Origin: JBFMEX01 sp040752215
GTDB taxonomy: Bacteria > Pseudomonadota > Alphaproteobacteria > Rhizobiales > Hyphomicrobiaceae
Length of the DNA stretch: 64,000 bases
Reading direction: 5' to 3'
NCBI GenBank assembly: GCA_040752215.1
Contig: JBFMEX010000024.1
Location: 1-64,000, forward strand
Shown here: positions 1-7,208 of the stretch, in pieces
How the letters are laid out: each line of letters begins with the position of its first letter
How positions within the stretch are numbered: the stretch's first letter is position 1
The notes under the pieces: generated by a model
The model's input: only the letters and a program-made list of their open reading frames with translations
What the model was told of the DNA's origin: nothing
The model's database searches: none
Position numbers and translations under genes: made by a program

Positions 1-693
1 GAAAGGACGAGTGAGCACTGGTCGCTGGTCAGCGTGCTCGCCCACGAGCTCGGCCACCACGTCGCATTCCACACCGAGCTGCGCGGCAACGACCACAAGT
101 ACGAGCTGGAGGCCGACTATTTCTCCGGATTCGTGCTGCGTCGACTCGGCGCGACACTGGATCAGTCGCTCGCAGCCATGCGATCGATCAGCCCGAAGGA
201 GGCTACCGCGACCCACCCGGCGCTCGACGAGCGGCTGCAGGTGATTACAATCGGCTGGACCGACGCCGGCACGCAGGGCGCTCCGCGCGGTCTCTCGATA
301 CCCGACAAGCCAACGTCCGGAGCCGTCGTGGCCAACGCCCCGCCGAAGCCCGCGCCGGCCACGTTCACTGGTCCGCCTGCAAATCCCAGCACTCGCGTCA
401 CCGGCTTCACCTATTTCACTCCGCCGGGCGAGATCGATCCCGGTCGACGGGATTTTGCGCGCCAGAGCGATGGCACGTGGCACAACACCTGGCAGAGCGG
501 ATTTGTCGACAAGTCGGAGGAGCGTGGGCGAGCCAGCATAGACGGTTGCGCCGGCACGGTGATCGGCAAGCTGAGCGAGCCAGATTTCGTCGTCTTTATT
601 CCCGACAAAGGCTGCAAGAGCGGAATGATGGCACGTTGGCGGCGCGGAGAAGGCGCTTGGAGCGCCCTCGGCCCGATGAAAAACGTGAGATGA
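1..693 (+). CDS. M48-type metallopeptidase, 5' end cut off by window start
   Basis: The reading frame is open from the first base to the stop at 691-693, so the gene begins upstream. Near the visible start the frame reads SVLAHELGHH, the HExxH zinc motif of M48 peptidases, followed about 20 residues later by ELEADYFSGFVL, which supplies the third zinc ligand (Glu in ExxAD). The roughly 150 C-terminal residues are rich in Pro and Ala and then form a domain I do not recognise, with two Cys. The gene points toward the minus-strand exporter gene at 818 and may or may not belong to that cluster. The metallopeptidase fold is well supported by the motif; the substrate is unknown. Confidence 0.75.
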   Translation, partial: ERTSEHWSLVSVLAHELGHHVAFHTELRGNDHKYELEADYFSGFVLRRLGATLDQSLAAMRSISPKEATATHPALDERLQVITIGWTDAGTQGAPRGLSIPDKPTSGAVVANAPPKPAPATFTGPPANPSTRVTGFTYFTPPGEIDPGRRDFARQSDGTWHNTWQSGFVDKSEERGRASIDGCAGTVIGKLSEPDFVVFIPDKGCKSGMMARWRRGEGAWSALGPMKNVR

Positions 694-817
694 GGCTCGC
701 AGCGGTCGCATCTTTGTCAGGGGCGCCGTTCGAGCAGGTGCTTGGCCCGCCCCCTGACAAGCGACCGCGGGGCGATCGCCACGACAGGCGCCGGGTCATG
801 GATCGGGCGCGACAAGA

Positions 818-2983
818 TCATTCTGTCGCGGTCGACTGCCCGAGCGAGGGGATCGGGACCAGCCGCTCGGCCGGCTCACCCCGCTCGACCGGGATAAGCT
901 TGCGCCCGCTGACGGTGAACACGCGCTTCGCTCGTCGCAGCAGGGCGGGACGGTGGGCGACGACGATGCGGGTGATCCCCATTCCATCGATGAGGTCTGC
1001 GATCAGCGCCTCGTTCTGCTCGTCGAGGTTGGCGGTGCCTTCGTCGAGGACGAGGATCTTGGGGTTGCGGTAGAGGGCGCGCGCGAGGAGCACCCGCTGG
1101 CGCTGGCCGCCGGAGAGGGTCGATCCCATGTCGCCGACGAGCGTGAGGTACTGCATCGGCGTGCGCATGATGTCGGCATGGACCTGGGCGGCGACGGCCG
1201 CGGCGACGATCCGCTCCATGTCGAGGTCGGGATCGAAGCCGGCGATGTTGTCGGCGAGCGTGCCGGAAAGCAGGCGATCGTCCTGCGCGACGACACCGAT
1301 CTCGTTGCGCCAGCTGCGCCAGCGCTCCGCAGTGGCGCGATGGCCGTCGAGCTCGATCGAGCCCTCGGTCGGCTGGTTGAGGCCGAGCAGCAGCTTCAGC
1401 AGCGTCGTCTTGCCGCCACCGGAGGGGCCGTGGATGGCGATGTAGTCGCCGGGCTCGATCTCGAGATTGACGTCCTCCAGAACCAGCGGATCGGTCGCGC
1501 CGTAGCGGAATGCGACGTTCTTCAGCCGCATGTGGCCCGCCGTCTTCACCAGTGCCATGCCCTGGCTGGTCGACTCTGCCGGCGTGAGCACGATGTCGGA
1601 CAAGCGGTCCAGGTGCAGCCTGAGGAAGCGGAACTGCATCAGCTCATTGACGAGCGCCATCGCGCGGTCGGTGAACGTCTGGCGATAGGAGAGGAACGCG
1701 AACAGCATGCCGACCGAGAAGCCCTGGCCGGTGAGGATATCGCGGCCGGCGACGTAGATGACGAGCACGGTCTGCAGTCCCGTGACGATGCTCTGTGCCA
1801 GCTGCAGCGAGATCTGGTACTTGCCGACGCCGATGCTCGCGTTGGTCGTTTCCGCATGAAGATTGCGCCACGAGCCCTCTCGCACCTGCTCGCGACCGAG
1901 CAGCTTCAGCGTTGTGGCCGCGCGAACGGTCTCCATGAGATGCGTCTGCTCCTTGGCCTCGGCCAGTATCTCCTCCTCCATCAGCTGCTTCATGCGCGGT
2001 ACGAGCACCAGCGCCAGTATCAGGTTGATGAGGACGGCGGCCAGCACGATGAAGGCCAGCGTCGTCGAGTAGAAGAACAGGATGACCGCGGCGACGCAGG
2101 CCATCAGGCCGTCGATGACCGTGCCGATGACGCCTTGGGTGATCGCCTGCTGGATCGGCCTCACGGAAGCGAGCCGCGAGATGATGTCGCCGACGTGCCG
2201 CTTCTCGAAGTAGTCGCTCGGCAGGCGCAACAGGTGGCGCACCAGGTTGCCGGTGATCTGGAAGCTCAGCAGGTGTCCGAAGATGCGCAGCGCCCAGCCG
2301 CGCAAGGCCTCGATGGCCGACTGGATGACGACGAGCGCGCCGAAGCCGAGTGCAATCACGAGCAACAGGTCGCTGTCGGCTTGGGCGAGGGCCTGGTCGA
2401 CGACGAGCTGCATCTGCAGCGGCGCGACGAAAGCAGCGATCTGCAATGCCGCGGACAGCACGAGGACGCCAGCCACGGCGCTCCACCAGCCCGTGATGCT
2501 CGACCACAGCATCGAGAGCTTCATTTGCGTGCGTTGATCGGAAATCGGCGCGAAGCCCTCCGATCGCGCCAGCTCGAGGATGACGCCGGTGAAGTGCTTG
2601 GAGAACTCCTCGACGGTGAACTCGCGCGCGCCGACGCCGGGATCGTGAATCGTGATCTTGCGTGGCCCCACCGACTTCAGCACGACGAAGTGGTTGAGGT
2701 CCCAGTGTGCGATGGCCGGAAGCTGGATCTTGCCGAGCGCCGACATCTCGACCTTGAGCGCCCGCGTCGAGAAGCCGAGCTGGTCGGCGATGCCCATCAG
2801 GCTCTTCAGCGAGGTGCCGGCGAGCGAGAGTGCATAGCGCTGGCGCAGGCCGTTGAGATCGATGTCGTGGCCGTGATAGCGCGAGATCATCGCCATGCAG
2901 GCAAGCCCGCATTCGGCGGCCTCGGACGCGGTGATCACGGGCAGCTTGCGGCCGCCGAGGCCGATCTCGTCGACGATGGTCAT
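818..2983 (-). CDS. C39 peptidase-containing ABC exporter (bacteriocin/GG-leader type)
   Basis: The 721-aa protein has three parts in order: an N-terminal C39 peptidase domain (about residues 10-140), an ABC membrane domain (about 165-440) and an ABC ATPase. In C39, ECGLAC gives the catalytic Cys, NHFVVL the His and IHDPG the Asp. The ATPase shows Walker A GPSGGGKTT, signature LSGGQRQR and Walker B ILVLDEGTANLD. Such proteins cut double-glycine leaders and export the mature peptide through HlyD and TolC partners. The ATG at 2983 overlaps the HlyD stop (ATGA), indicating translational coupling; a GTG at 3022 is possible but unlikely. The oxyanion Gln usually six residues before the Cys appears to be Ala here. 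Likely substrates are the two leader peptides at 6146-6385 and 6690-6881. Confidence 0.93.
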   Translation of the reverse strand: MTIVDEIGLGGRKLPVITASEAAECGLACMAMISRYHGHDIDLNGLRQRYALSLAGTSLKSLMGIADQLGFSTRALKVEMSALGKIQLPAIAHWDLNHFVVLKSVGPRKITIHDPGVGAREFTVEEFSKHFTGVILELARSEGFAPISDQRTQMKLSMLWSSITGWWSAVAGVLVLSAALQIAAFVAPLQMQLVVDQALAQADSDLLLVIALGFGALVVIQSAIEALRGWALRIFGHLLSFQITGNLVRHLLRLPSDYFEKRHVGDIISRLASVRPIQQAITQGVIGTVIDGLMACVAAVILFFYSTTLAFIVLAAVLINLILALVLVPRMKQLMEEEILAEAKEQTHLMETVRAATTLKLLGREQVREGSWRNLHAETTNASIGVGKYQISLQLAQSIVTGLQTVLVIYVAGRDILTGQGFSVGMLFAFLSYRQTFTDRAMALVNELMQFRFLRLHLDRLSDIVLTPAESTSQGMALVKTAGHMRLKNVAFRYGATDPLVLEDVNLEIEPGDYIAIHGPSGGGKTTLLKLLLGLNQPTEGSIELDGHRATAERWRSWRNEIGVVAQDDRLLSGTLADNIAGFDPDLDMERIVAAAVAAQVHADIMRTPMQYLTLVGDMGSTLSGGQRQRVLLARALYRNPKILVLDEGTANLDEQNEALIADLIDGMGITRIVVAHRPALLRRAKRVFTVSGRKLIPVERGEPAERLVPIPSLGQSTATE

Positions 2984-4224
2984 GAGCGGCGCCTCACGGC
3001 ATAGATTGGATCGAACAGCCACTCCAGCAGGCTGCGGCGATCGAACACGATCTCGGCCGAGACGAGCATTCCGGGCTGGAACGGGATGTCCTGCGCGTAG
3101 GCCGTGATCGACTCGCGCGCGAGCGCGACGCGAATTCGGAACACCGGCTCCTGGATGCTGAGGCCCTGGAGCTGGACCTCGTTGGGAGCGATGACCGTGC
3201 TGGAGACGGTGCGAACCGTGCCGGCGACCGTGCCGAAGCGCTGATAGGGAAAGGCCTGCAGGCTGAGCGCGACGTCCTGGCCCGGCTGCACGAAGCCGAT
3301 GGCGCGCGACGGCGCCAGCAGCTCCGCCTCGATCCGCCCGCCGGTCGGTATGATCACGGCGACGGTGGCGCCAGCGCCGATCGACTGCCCGGCTGTCACG
3401 GGCAGCGCGGCGACGCGGCCGCCGAGCGGCGCGGTGATGATCTGCAGCCGCCGCGCCTCCGTCTCGGCACGGCGCTGGGAGATCGACGCCTCGGCCGTCT
3501 CCGCCTCCGAGCGGGCGGAATCTATCTCGAGCGGGATCGATGCCAGCCGGGCGCGGATGTCGCCGATCTCGCGCTCGATGGCCGCCTTCTGGCGGTTGAG
3601 CGTCGCCAGCTCCTGCTCGGCGCCGAGCACGGTGACGTGCCGGGCATTGACCTCGCGCTTGGAGAGGTAGCCCTTGCGCGCGATTTCCGTGCCCCGCTCC
3701 AGCTCGGTGCGGGCAAGGACCACGCGCTCCTTCTGCAGCGAGATCTGGGTCTCGATCTGCTTCAGCTCGGTCTCGCCTTTCGCGAGGCGCTCGCCGGACT
3801 GATCGCGCTCGACCTCGAGCTGGGCAAGGCGCGACATGGCCCGGGTACGGGCCGCGCGCGACTCCGTCTCCAGGCCCTTCGAGACGATCGTGCCGACATT
3901 GCCGGCCACGGTCTCCGCCGACAACCCGAGCACCGCAATGTGGTCGCCGGCTTTGACGACGGCACCCTCGCGGACCAGCACGCTCTGCAGCGTGCCGGCC
4001 GCGCTCGAGGTTGCGCGGATCATGCCCTGGTCCGGGACGAGGTATCCGGCAACGGTCGCCTTGCGGGAGTAGGTCGCCCGCGCTGCGAATGCGGTCACGG
4101 CGAATATGATCGCCGCCAGGAGGAGCCCCACCGTTTTCAACGACAGGGGGGTCGCCACCACGACGGCGCCTTCGAGCCGCCGCGTCGCGTGCTGCACGGC
4201 CTCGCGTCGAAACAACTCGCTCAT
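2980..4224 (-). CDS. HlyD-family periplasmic adaptor of a type I peptide exporter
   Basis: The 414-aa protein has one N-terminal membrane segment (about residues 28-48), a lipoyl-like half (AAGTLQSVLVREGAVVKAGD), a long coiled-coil hairpin (about 130-245) rich in Glu, Arg and Leu, a second lipoyl half (LGGRVAALPVTAGQSI) and a beta-barrel C-terminus. This is the HlyD membrane-fusion architecture linking the inner-membrane ABC exporter to an outer-membrane TolC channel; no tolC is seen in the window. The start at 4224 follows an AGGGATC ribosome site. It is co-transcribed and translationally coupled with the downstream C39-ABC gene. Confidence 0.92.
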   Translation of the reverse strand: MSELFRREAVQHATRRLEGAVVVATPLSLKTVGLLLAAIIFAVTAFAARATYSRKATVAGYLVPDQGMIRATSSAAGTLQSVLVREGAVVKAGDHIAVLGLSAETVAGNVGTIVSKGLETESRAARTRAMSRLAQLEVERDQSGERLAKGETELKQIETQISLQKERVVLARTELERGTEIARKGYLSKREVNARHVTVLGAEQELATLNRQKAAIEREIGDIRARLASIPLEIDSARSEAETAEASISQRRAETEARRLQIITAPLGGRVAALPVTAGQSIGAGATVAVIIPTGGRIEAELLAPSRAIGFVQPGQDVALSLQAFPYQRFGTVAGTVRTVSSTVIAPNEVQLQGLSIQEPVFRIRVALARESITAYAQDIPFQPGMLVSAEIVFDRRSLLEWLFDPIYAVRRRS

Positions 4225-4415
4225 CTGATCCCTATCCCGACCAAACCGAACCTCTGCAACCCTTGGAGTGGAGGTCCTTCATGCCGACCGACGCGTCTGG
4301 ACCAAGGGGCGGCCGCGAAGGCACGAAGCGGGGATCCATGCCGACGGTAGCGGCAAATGCGCCTCCCTGGTGGCACAGCCTTAGCACTCGTCCGCGACAC
4401 GACTTGTTTCCTCCA

Positions 4416-5933
4416 TTACAGCTGCTCCAGTCTGGTGCGGCGCCGCGGGGCGGGCTCCAGCCCGGCGTCGGACGCCAAGCGCTCGAGCGCGACATGCGGC
4501 GAGGAGGCGACCGCAATGTATCGCGAGCGATCCTCGGCCCAGCCGAGTACGCGATAACCGTGCCGGCTGGCGCGAACCATGTAAGGGCCTGCCTCCGGCT
4601 GCGGCATCAGGAATACGCTGACGCTCTCGGAGCCGAGGGCATAGACCGCCACCGGAACGGTTCGCTCTCCCAGGTAGTCGACCCGCCCGCCGACCAGCCT
4701 GGCAACCTGCTCGCGGGCTGCCGGCAGCGTTGCGCTCCGACCCGAGAACCGCTCGAGCCAGGAAATGAGCTCGCCCGGCGCGGTGCAGGTCTTGTCGACG
4801 ATGTGGTCCAAGGCTTGGGCACGGGCATGCGCGGCGACCGCCTCCCTCACCTCGTCGAACTCGACCTGGACCGGGCCGGGCGTGCCCGGTGCACTGATGA
4901 GGGACACCGTCAGGTGCCGCGTCGGCCGGACCTGACAGGCGAGCCGCACGTCGACCGGCGCGCCGATGGCCTTCAGCGTCGCAGCCTCCGCGCCTTCCGG
5001 GGGTGGCAGGCTGTCGCGTCCCCGCTCGATGCGCACGCGGCAGGTAGAGCAGCGGGCACGGCCGCCACACACCGAGGCATGCTGTACGCCCGCCGCGCGG
5101 CTGGCCTCGAGCAGCGTCTGGCCGGGCTGGATCTCGACCGCCGGTCCGCCGGAATAGGTGATGCGGATGGCTGTCGTGCCACGCCGGCGCCGCCAGCCGC
5201 GCTGGATCGGCAGCGTGATCGCGACAAGGCCCACGACCGCGAACGCGACCCGCGCCAGCAGGCGCCAATCCGCGAGCGCCGCGCTCGCGACGTCGCCCGG
5301 CCAGTGCGAGCGGGCCTTGAGTGCGGCCATGGCGTCCGGCTCGGCGATGATCTCGGCCGTCGCACGGCCGGCGACGACGAAACCGGCCAATGCCAGCACC
5401 GGCACGGCTACGGCGACAGCGGCGAGCAGCGGCTGCAGCCGCCGATAGCCTTCGCCGAGCCGCAGCCAGTGGTGCAGGCCGATGCAGCCGTGCCCCCACA
5501 CCAGGAGCAGCAGAGCGGACTGCTGCCAGGCGCTCCCCGGCCAAAGCCGCGCGAGCTCGTAGGCGTAGCTGTCCTCGACGTCGAACACGGTATAGGCGAT
5601 CCGCGTGTTGACGATGTGCGGCAGGAGCAGGAATGGGATCGCGAGCCCGGTTGCGATCTGCACGAATTCCCACGGCGGCATGCGCCATGTCTGCCGCTGC
5701 GCAATCCTGTGGAGGCCGAGCGCAACGTGAGCGGCAAGGGCCACGAGCAGCACGAGGCTTCCGGGCAGCGATCGGGTGACGGCAGTGCGCCAGTCCTGCG
5801 CAAGGTGCATCGCCTCGAGGCCGACGAGCCCCAGGGCGTGATTGAGAAAATGCGTGCCCGCGAAGGCGAGTAGCACCAGCCCCGACGCGAGCCGGAGCTT
5901 CTGCAAGCCGTCGCCACGAAGGTAAACGTGCAT
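4416..5933 (-). CDS. Six-TM heme-anchor/[2Fe-2S] ferredoxin/anti-sigma-like fusion protein
   Basis: The 505-aa protein, from ATG 5933, has six predicted membrane segments (about 13-33, 58-78, 92-112, 138-158, 168-190, 224-243) with His at 28, 32, 69, 75, 106, 148 and 154-155. This resembles the SdhC-like heme-b anchor of rhizobial CyaC-type adenylate cyclases. A [2Fe-2S] ferredoxin domain follows, with Cys 289, 295, 298 and 333 (C-x5-C-x2-C-xn-C). No cyclase catalytic domain is present. Instead, residues about 375-490 (GGRVDY...VAVYALG...HGYRVLGWAEDRSRYIAV) resemble the sensor part of alphaproteobacterial anti-sigma factors. It lies between a leader-peptide gene and the HlyD gene on the same strand, so a redox-sensing role in that locus is inferred. 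Confidence 0.7.
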   Translation of the reverse strand: MHVYLRGDGLQKLRLASGLVLLAFAGTHFLNHALGLVGLEAMHLAQDWRTAVTRSLPGSLVLLVALAAHVALGLHRIAQRQTWRMPPWEFVQIATGLAIPFLLLPHIVNTRIAYTVFDVEDSYAYELARLWPGSAWQQSALLLLVWGHGCIGLHHWLRLGEGYRRLQPLLAAVAVAVPVLALAGFVVAGRATAEIIAEPDAMAALKARSHWPGDVASAALADWRLLARVAFAVVGLVAITLPIQRGWRRRRGTTAIRITYSGGPAVEIQPGQTLLEASRAAGVQHASVCGGRARCSTCRVRIERGRDSLPPPEGAEAATLKAIGAPVDVRLACQVRPTRHLTVSLISAPGTPGPVQVEFDEVREAVAAHARAQALDHIVDKTCTAPGELISWLERFSGRSATLPAAREQVARLVGGRVDYLGERTVPVAVYALGSESVSVFLMPQPEAGPYMVRASRHGYRVLGWAEDRSRYIAVASSPHVALERLASDAGLEPAPRRRTRLEQL

Positions 5934-6145
5934 GGAGGCGCGCCTATCGACCCACGCGAGCGTGCTGGCGGCGGACGGGCTCGTCAAGTCGAAACCCGGC
6001 CGGCTCGCAAATGCCCGGATTGCGAGCGGGGCCGAGGATGACCGGCGACGGGCTTCGGCACCTGCGCGCCGTGCCCGTCGCTGGTCTTTCCGCGGGTGGC
6101 CGAGCCCCGATCCAATGGCAGCTGGGGCGACGGACGCTCCGCAGA

Positions 6146-6385
6146 TCAGAGCGGCCGGGGCCACTGCGGAACGCCACCCGGCTGCGGCGGGTTGCCGAAC
6201 GGACCGGGCCACGGCTGCCGCGGGCCATTCAACGCACCGACGATGAAGTCGACCACCGCGCCGACGGCGCCCTTGATGCCGTTCCAGATGTCACCCAGGA
6301 TGCCGGCGCCGGTGGTGGCCTCGATCTCGGCCTCCGACAGTGCGCGAATGCCGACGTCTTCCGAATTGCGAGTGTCCTTGATCAT
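6146..6385 (-). CDS. Double-glycine-type leader peptide, putative bacteriocin precursor 1
   Basis: A 79-aa precursor starts at ATG 6385 behind a strong AAAGGAGAC ribosome site. The leader fits the C39 consensus exactly in spacing: Leu at -12, Glu at -8, Ile at -7, Thr at -4 and Gly-Ala at -2/-1 (LSEAEIEATTGA). Predicted cleavage after residue 27 leaves a 52-aa peptide: a Gly/Ala/Val/Ile-rich amphipathic half (GILGDIWNGIKGAVGAVV) and a Pro/Trp/Gly-rich tail without Cys. It is the first gene of the minus-strand group that leads to the exporter. It could be a class II-like bacteriocin or a signalling peptide; no homologue is recognised. Confidence 0.75.
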   Translation of the reverse strand: MIKDTRNSEDVGIRALSEAEIEATTGAGILGDIWNGIKGAVGAVVDFIVGALNGPRQPWPGPFGNPPQPGGVPQWPRPL

Positions 6386-6689
6386 GGAGAGTCTCCTTTC
6401 AGTCGGTTGTCTCGAGTTGCGAAGGTCGGATCGACGAGCTTCGTTTCCGACGTTGCATCGTGGATCAGCGAGAGCGACGGGGCTGTTCCGGACGAAACAT
6501 GACGAGCGCGCGTCGGCACCGCGCTCGCCGGGGAAAAAAGAGCGCGGCTGCTGTTCCAGGCGTGACAACGCAACGAGCGTCGATGAGGCACACTGCGGCG
6601 TGTTGGATGGCAGTCCCGCCATCCGCGAGCAGTCCCATCTTCGATTGCAGGCCACGACGACCTGCTGAGACCATAAAAGGAGACCCGCG
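6386..6689. promoter_or_regulatory. Divergent intergenic region between two leader-peptide genes
   Basis: These 304 bases separate the two oppositely oriented leader-peptide genes and hold no convincing gene in either strand. Both flanks end in near-identical translation signals, GAGAC then AAAGGAGAC upstream of each ATG, suggesting the two upstream regions share ancestry. Promoters for both directions must lie here, but I see no clear -35/-10 pair. Confidence 0.55.
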
Positions 6690-6881
6690 ATGAACGAGAC
6701 CAGCCACACGATCGAATACCGCCAGCTCGATGCCGACGAGATCGATCTCGTCGGTGGCGGCTACGGCGGCTATACCAAAGACGGAACGTGGGTGACGTGC
6801 GGATCGGTCGTCATCGTCAACGGCACGATTTATGTCGGCGGCATCAACGGCCCGATCGCCATGGGCAAGCCGTTGCGCTGA
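6690..6881 (+). CDS. Double-glycine leader peptide, putative bacteriocin precursor 2
   Basis: A 63-aa precursor with an AAAAGGAGACC ribosome site. The leader LDADEIDLVGGG matches the C39 substrate pattern with Leu -12, Glu -8, Ile -7, Val -4 and Gly -2/-1, so cleavage after the third Gly (residue 24) is predicted. The 39-residue product is Gly-, Tyr- and Val-rich, has a single Cys (TWVTCGSVV) and a basic end. The single Cys could allow a disulfide dimer. It diverges from precursor 1 and is presumably handled by the C39-ABC exporter at 818-2983. It is too small for family recognition. Confidence 0.75.
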   Translation: MNETSHTIEYRQLDADEIDLVGGGYGGYTKDGTWVTCGSVVIVNGTIYVGGINGPIAMGKPLR

Positions 6882-6954
6882 GGCCGCCATTCGGGCGGCA
6901 CCCGGCGACATCTCTCCCCGGCAATTGCTCGGGTGATGAAGTCCCGAAAACGCC

Positions 6955-6978
6955 TGCGGCGGCCGAAGGGCCGCCGCA
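6955..6978 (-). terminator. Perfect hairpin between convergent peptide 2 and pqqA
   Basis: A perfect 10-bp stem (TGCGGCGGCC / GGCCGCCGCA) closes a GAAG tetraloop. Read on the minus strand it is followed by GGCGTTTTC, so it fits an intrinsic terminator for pqqA. It may also stop plus-strand transcripts of the peptide 2 gene. Confidence 0.6.
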
Positions 6979-7002
6979 TGCGAATTCCGGGATGGGAACC
7001 GA

Positions 7003-7092
7003 TCAGATGATGTCGATCTCGGCCGGCAGGTAGCTCGTGACCTCGAGGCCGACTTCCTGCTCGCGAACCTCGGGCTTGGTCCAGGTCTTCAT
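7003..7092 (-). CDS. pqqA: Orphan PQQ precursor peptide PqqA
   Basis: A 29-codon gene with a GAGGAGAG ribosome site. The peptide begins MKTWTKPEV and contains GLEVTSYLPAEID. The E-V-T-S-Y stretch is the conserved Glu-x3-Tyr of PqqA, whose Glu and Tyr are joined by PqqE and become pyrroloquinoline quinone; the following PAEID resembles Methylobacterium PqqA (SAEID). No pqqB, C, D or E is next to it: the downstream neighbour is the convergent leader-peptide gene and the upstream one a transporter. Orphan pqqA copies are known in methylotrophs. It suggests the organism makes PQQ, with the other genes elsewhere. Confidence 0.85.
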   Translation of the reverse strand: MKTWTKPEVREQEVGLEVTSYLPAEIDII

Positions 7093-7208
7093 GGGATCTC
7101 TCCTCGTTGGTTATTGTTGGACCTGTGTCAGCAGGCTCCGAGGGCGTTCATAGCCGGGCGCTGACATAATTTCAAATCACATCCTTCCCAGACTATGATC
7201 AGACAATG

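Noticed and set aside
953..3004. 683-aa plus-strand open frame opposite the C39-ABC exporter
   Set aside because: Antisense shadow with repetitive Asp/Val/Arg composition and no recognisable domain.
5934..6212. 93-residue N-terminal extension of the ferredoxin fusion protein
   Set aside because: The extra stretch is Arg/Ala/Pro-rich, lacks features and overlaps the end of the peptide 1 gene; the ATG at 5933 is followed directly by the first membrane segment.
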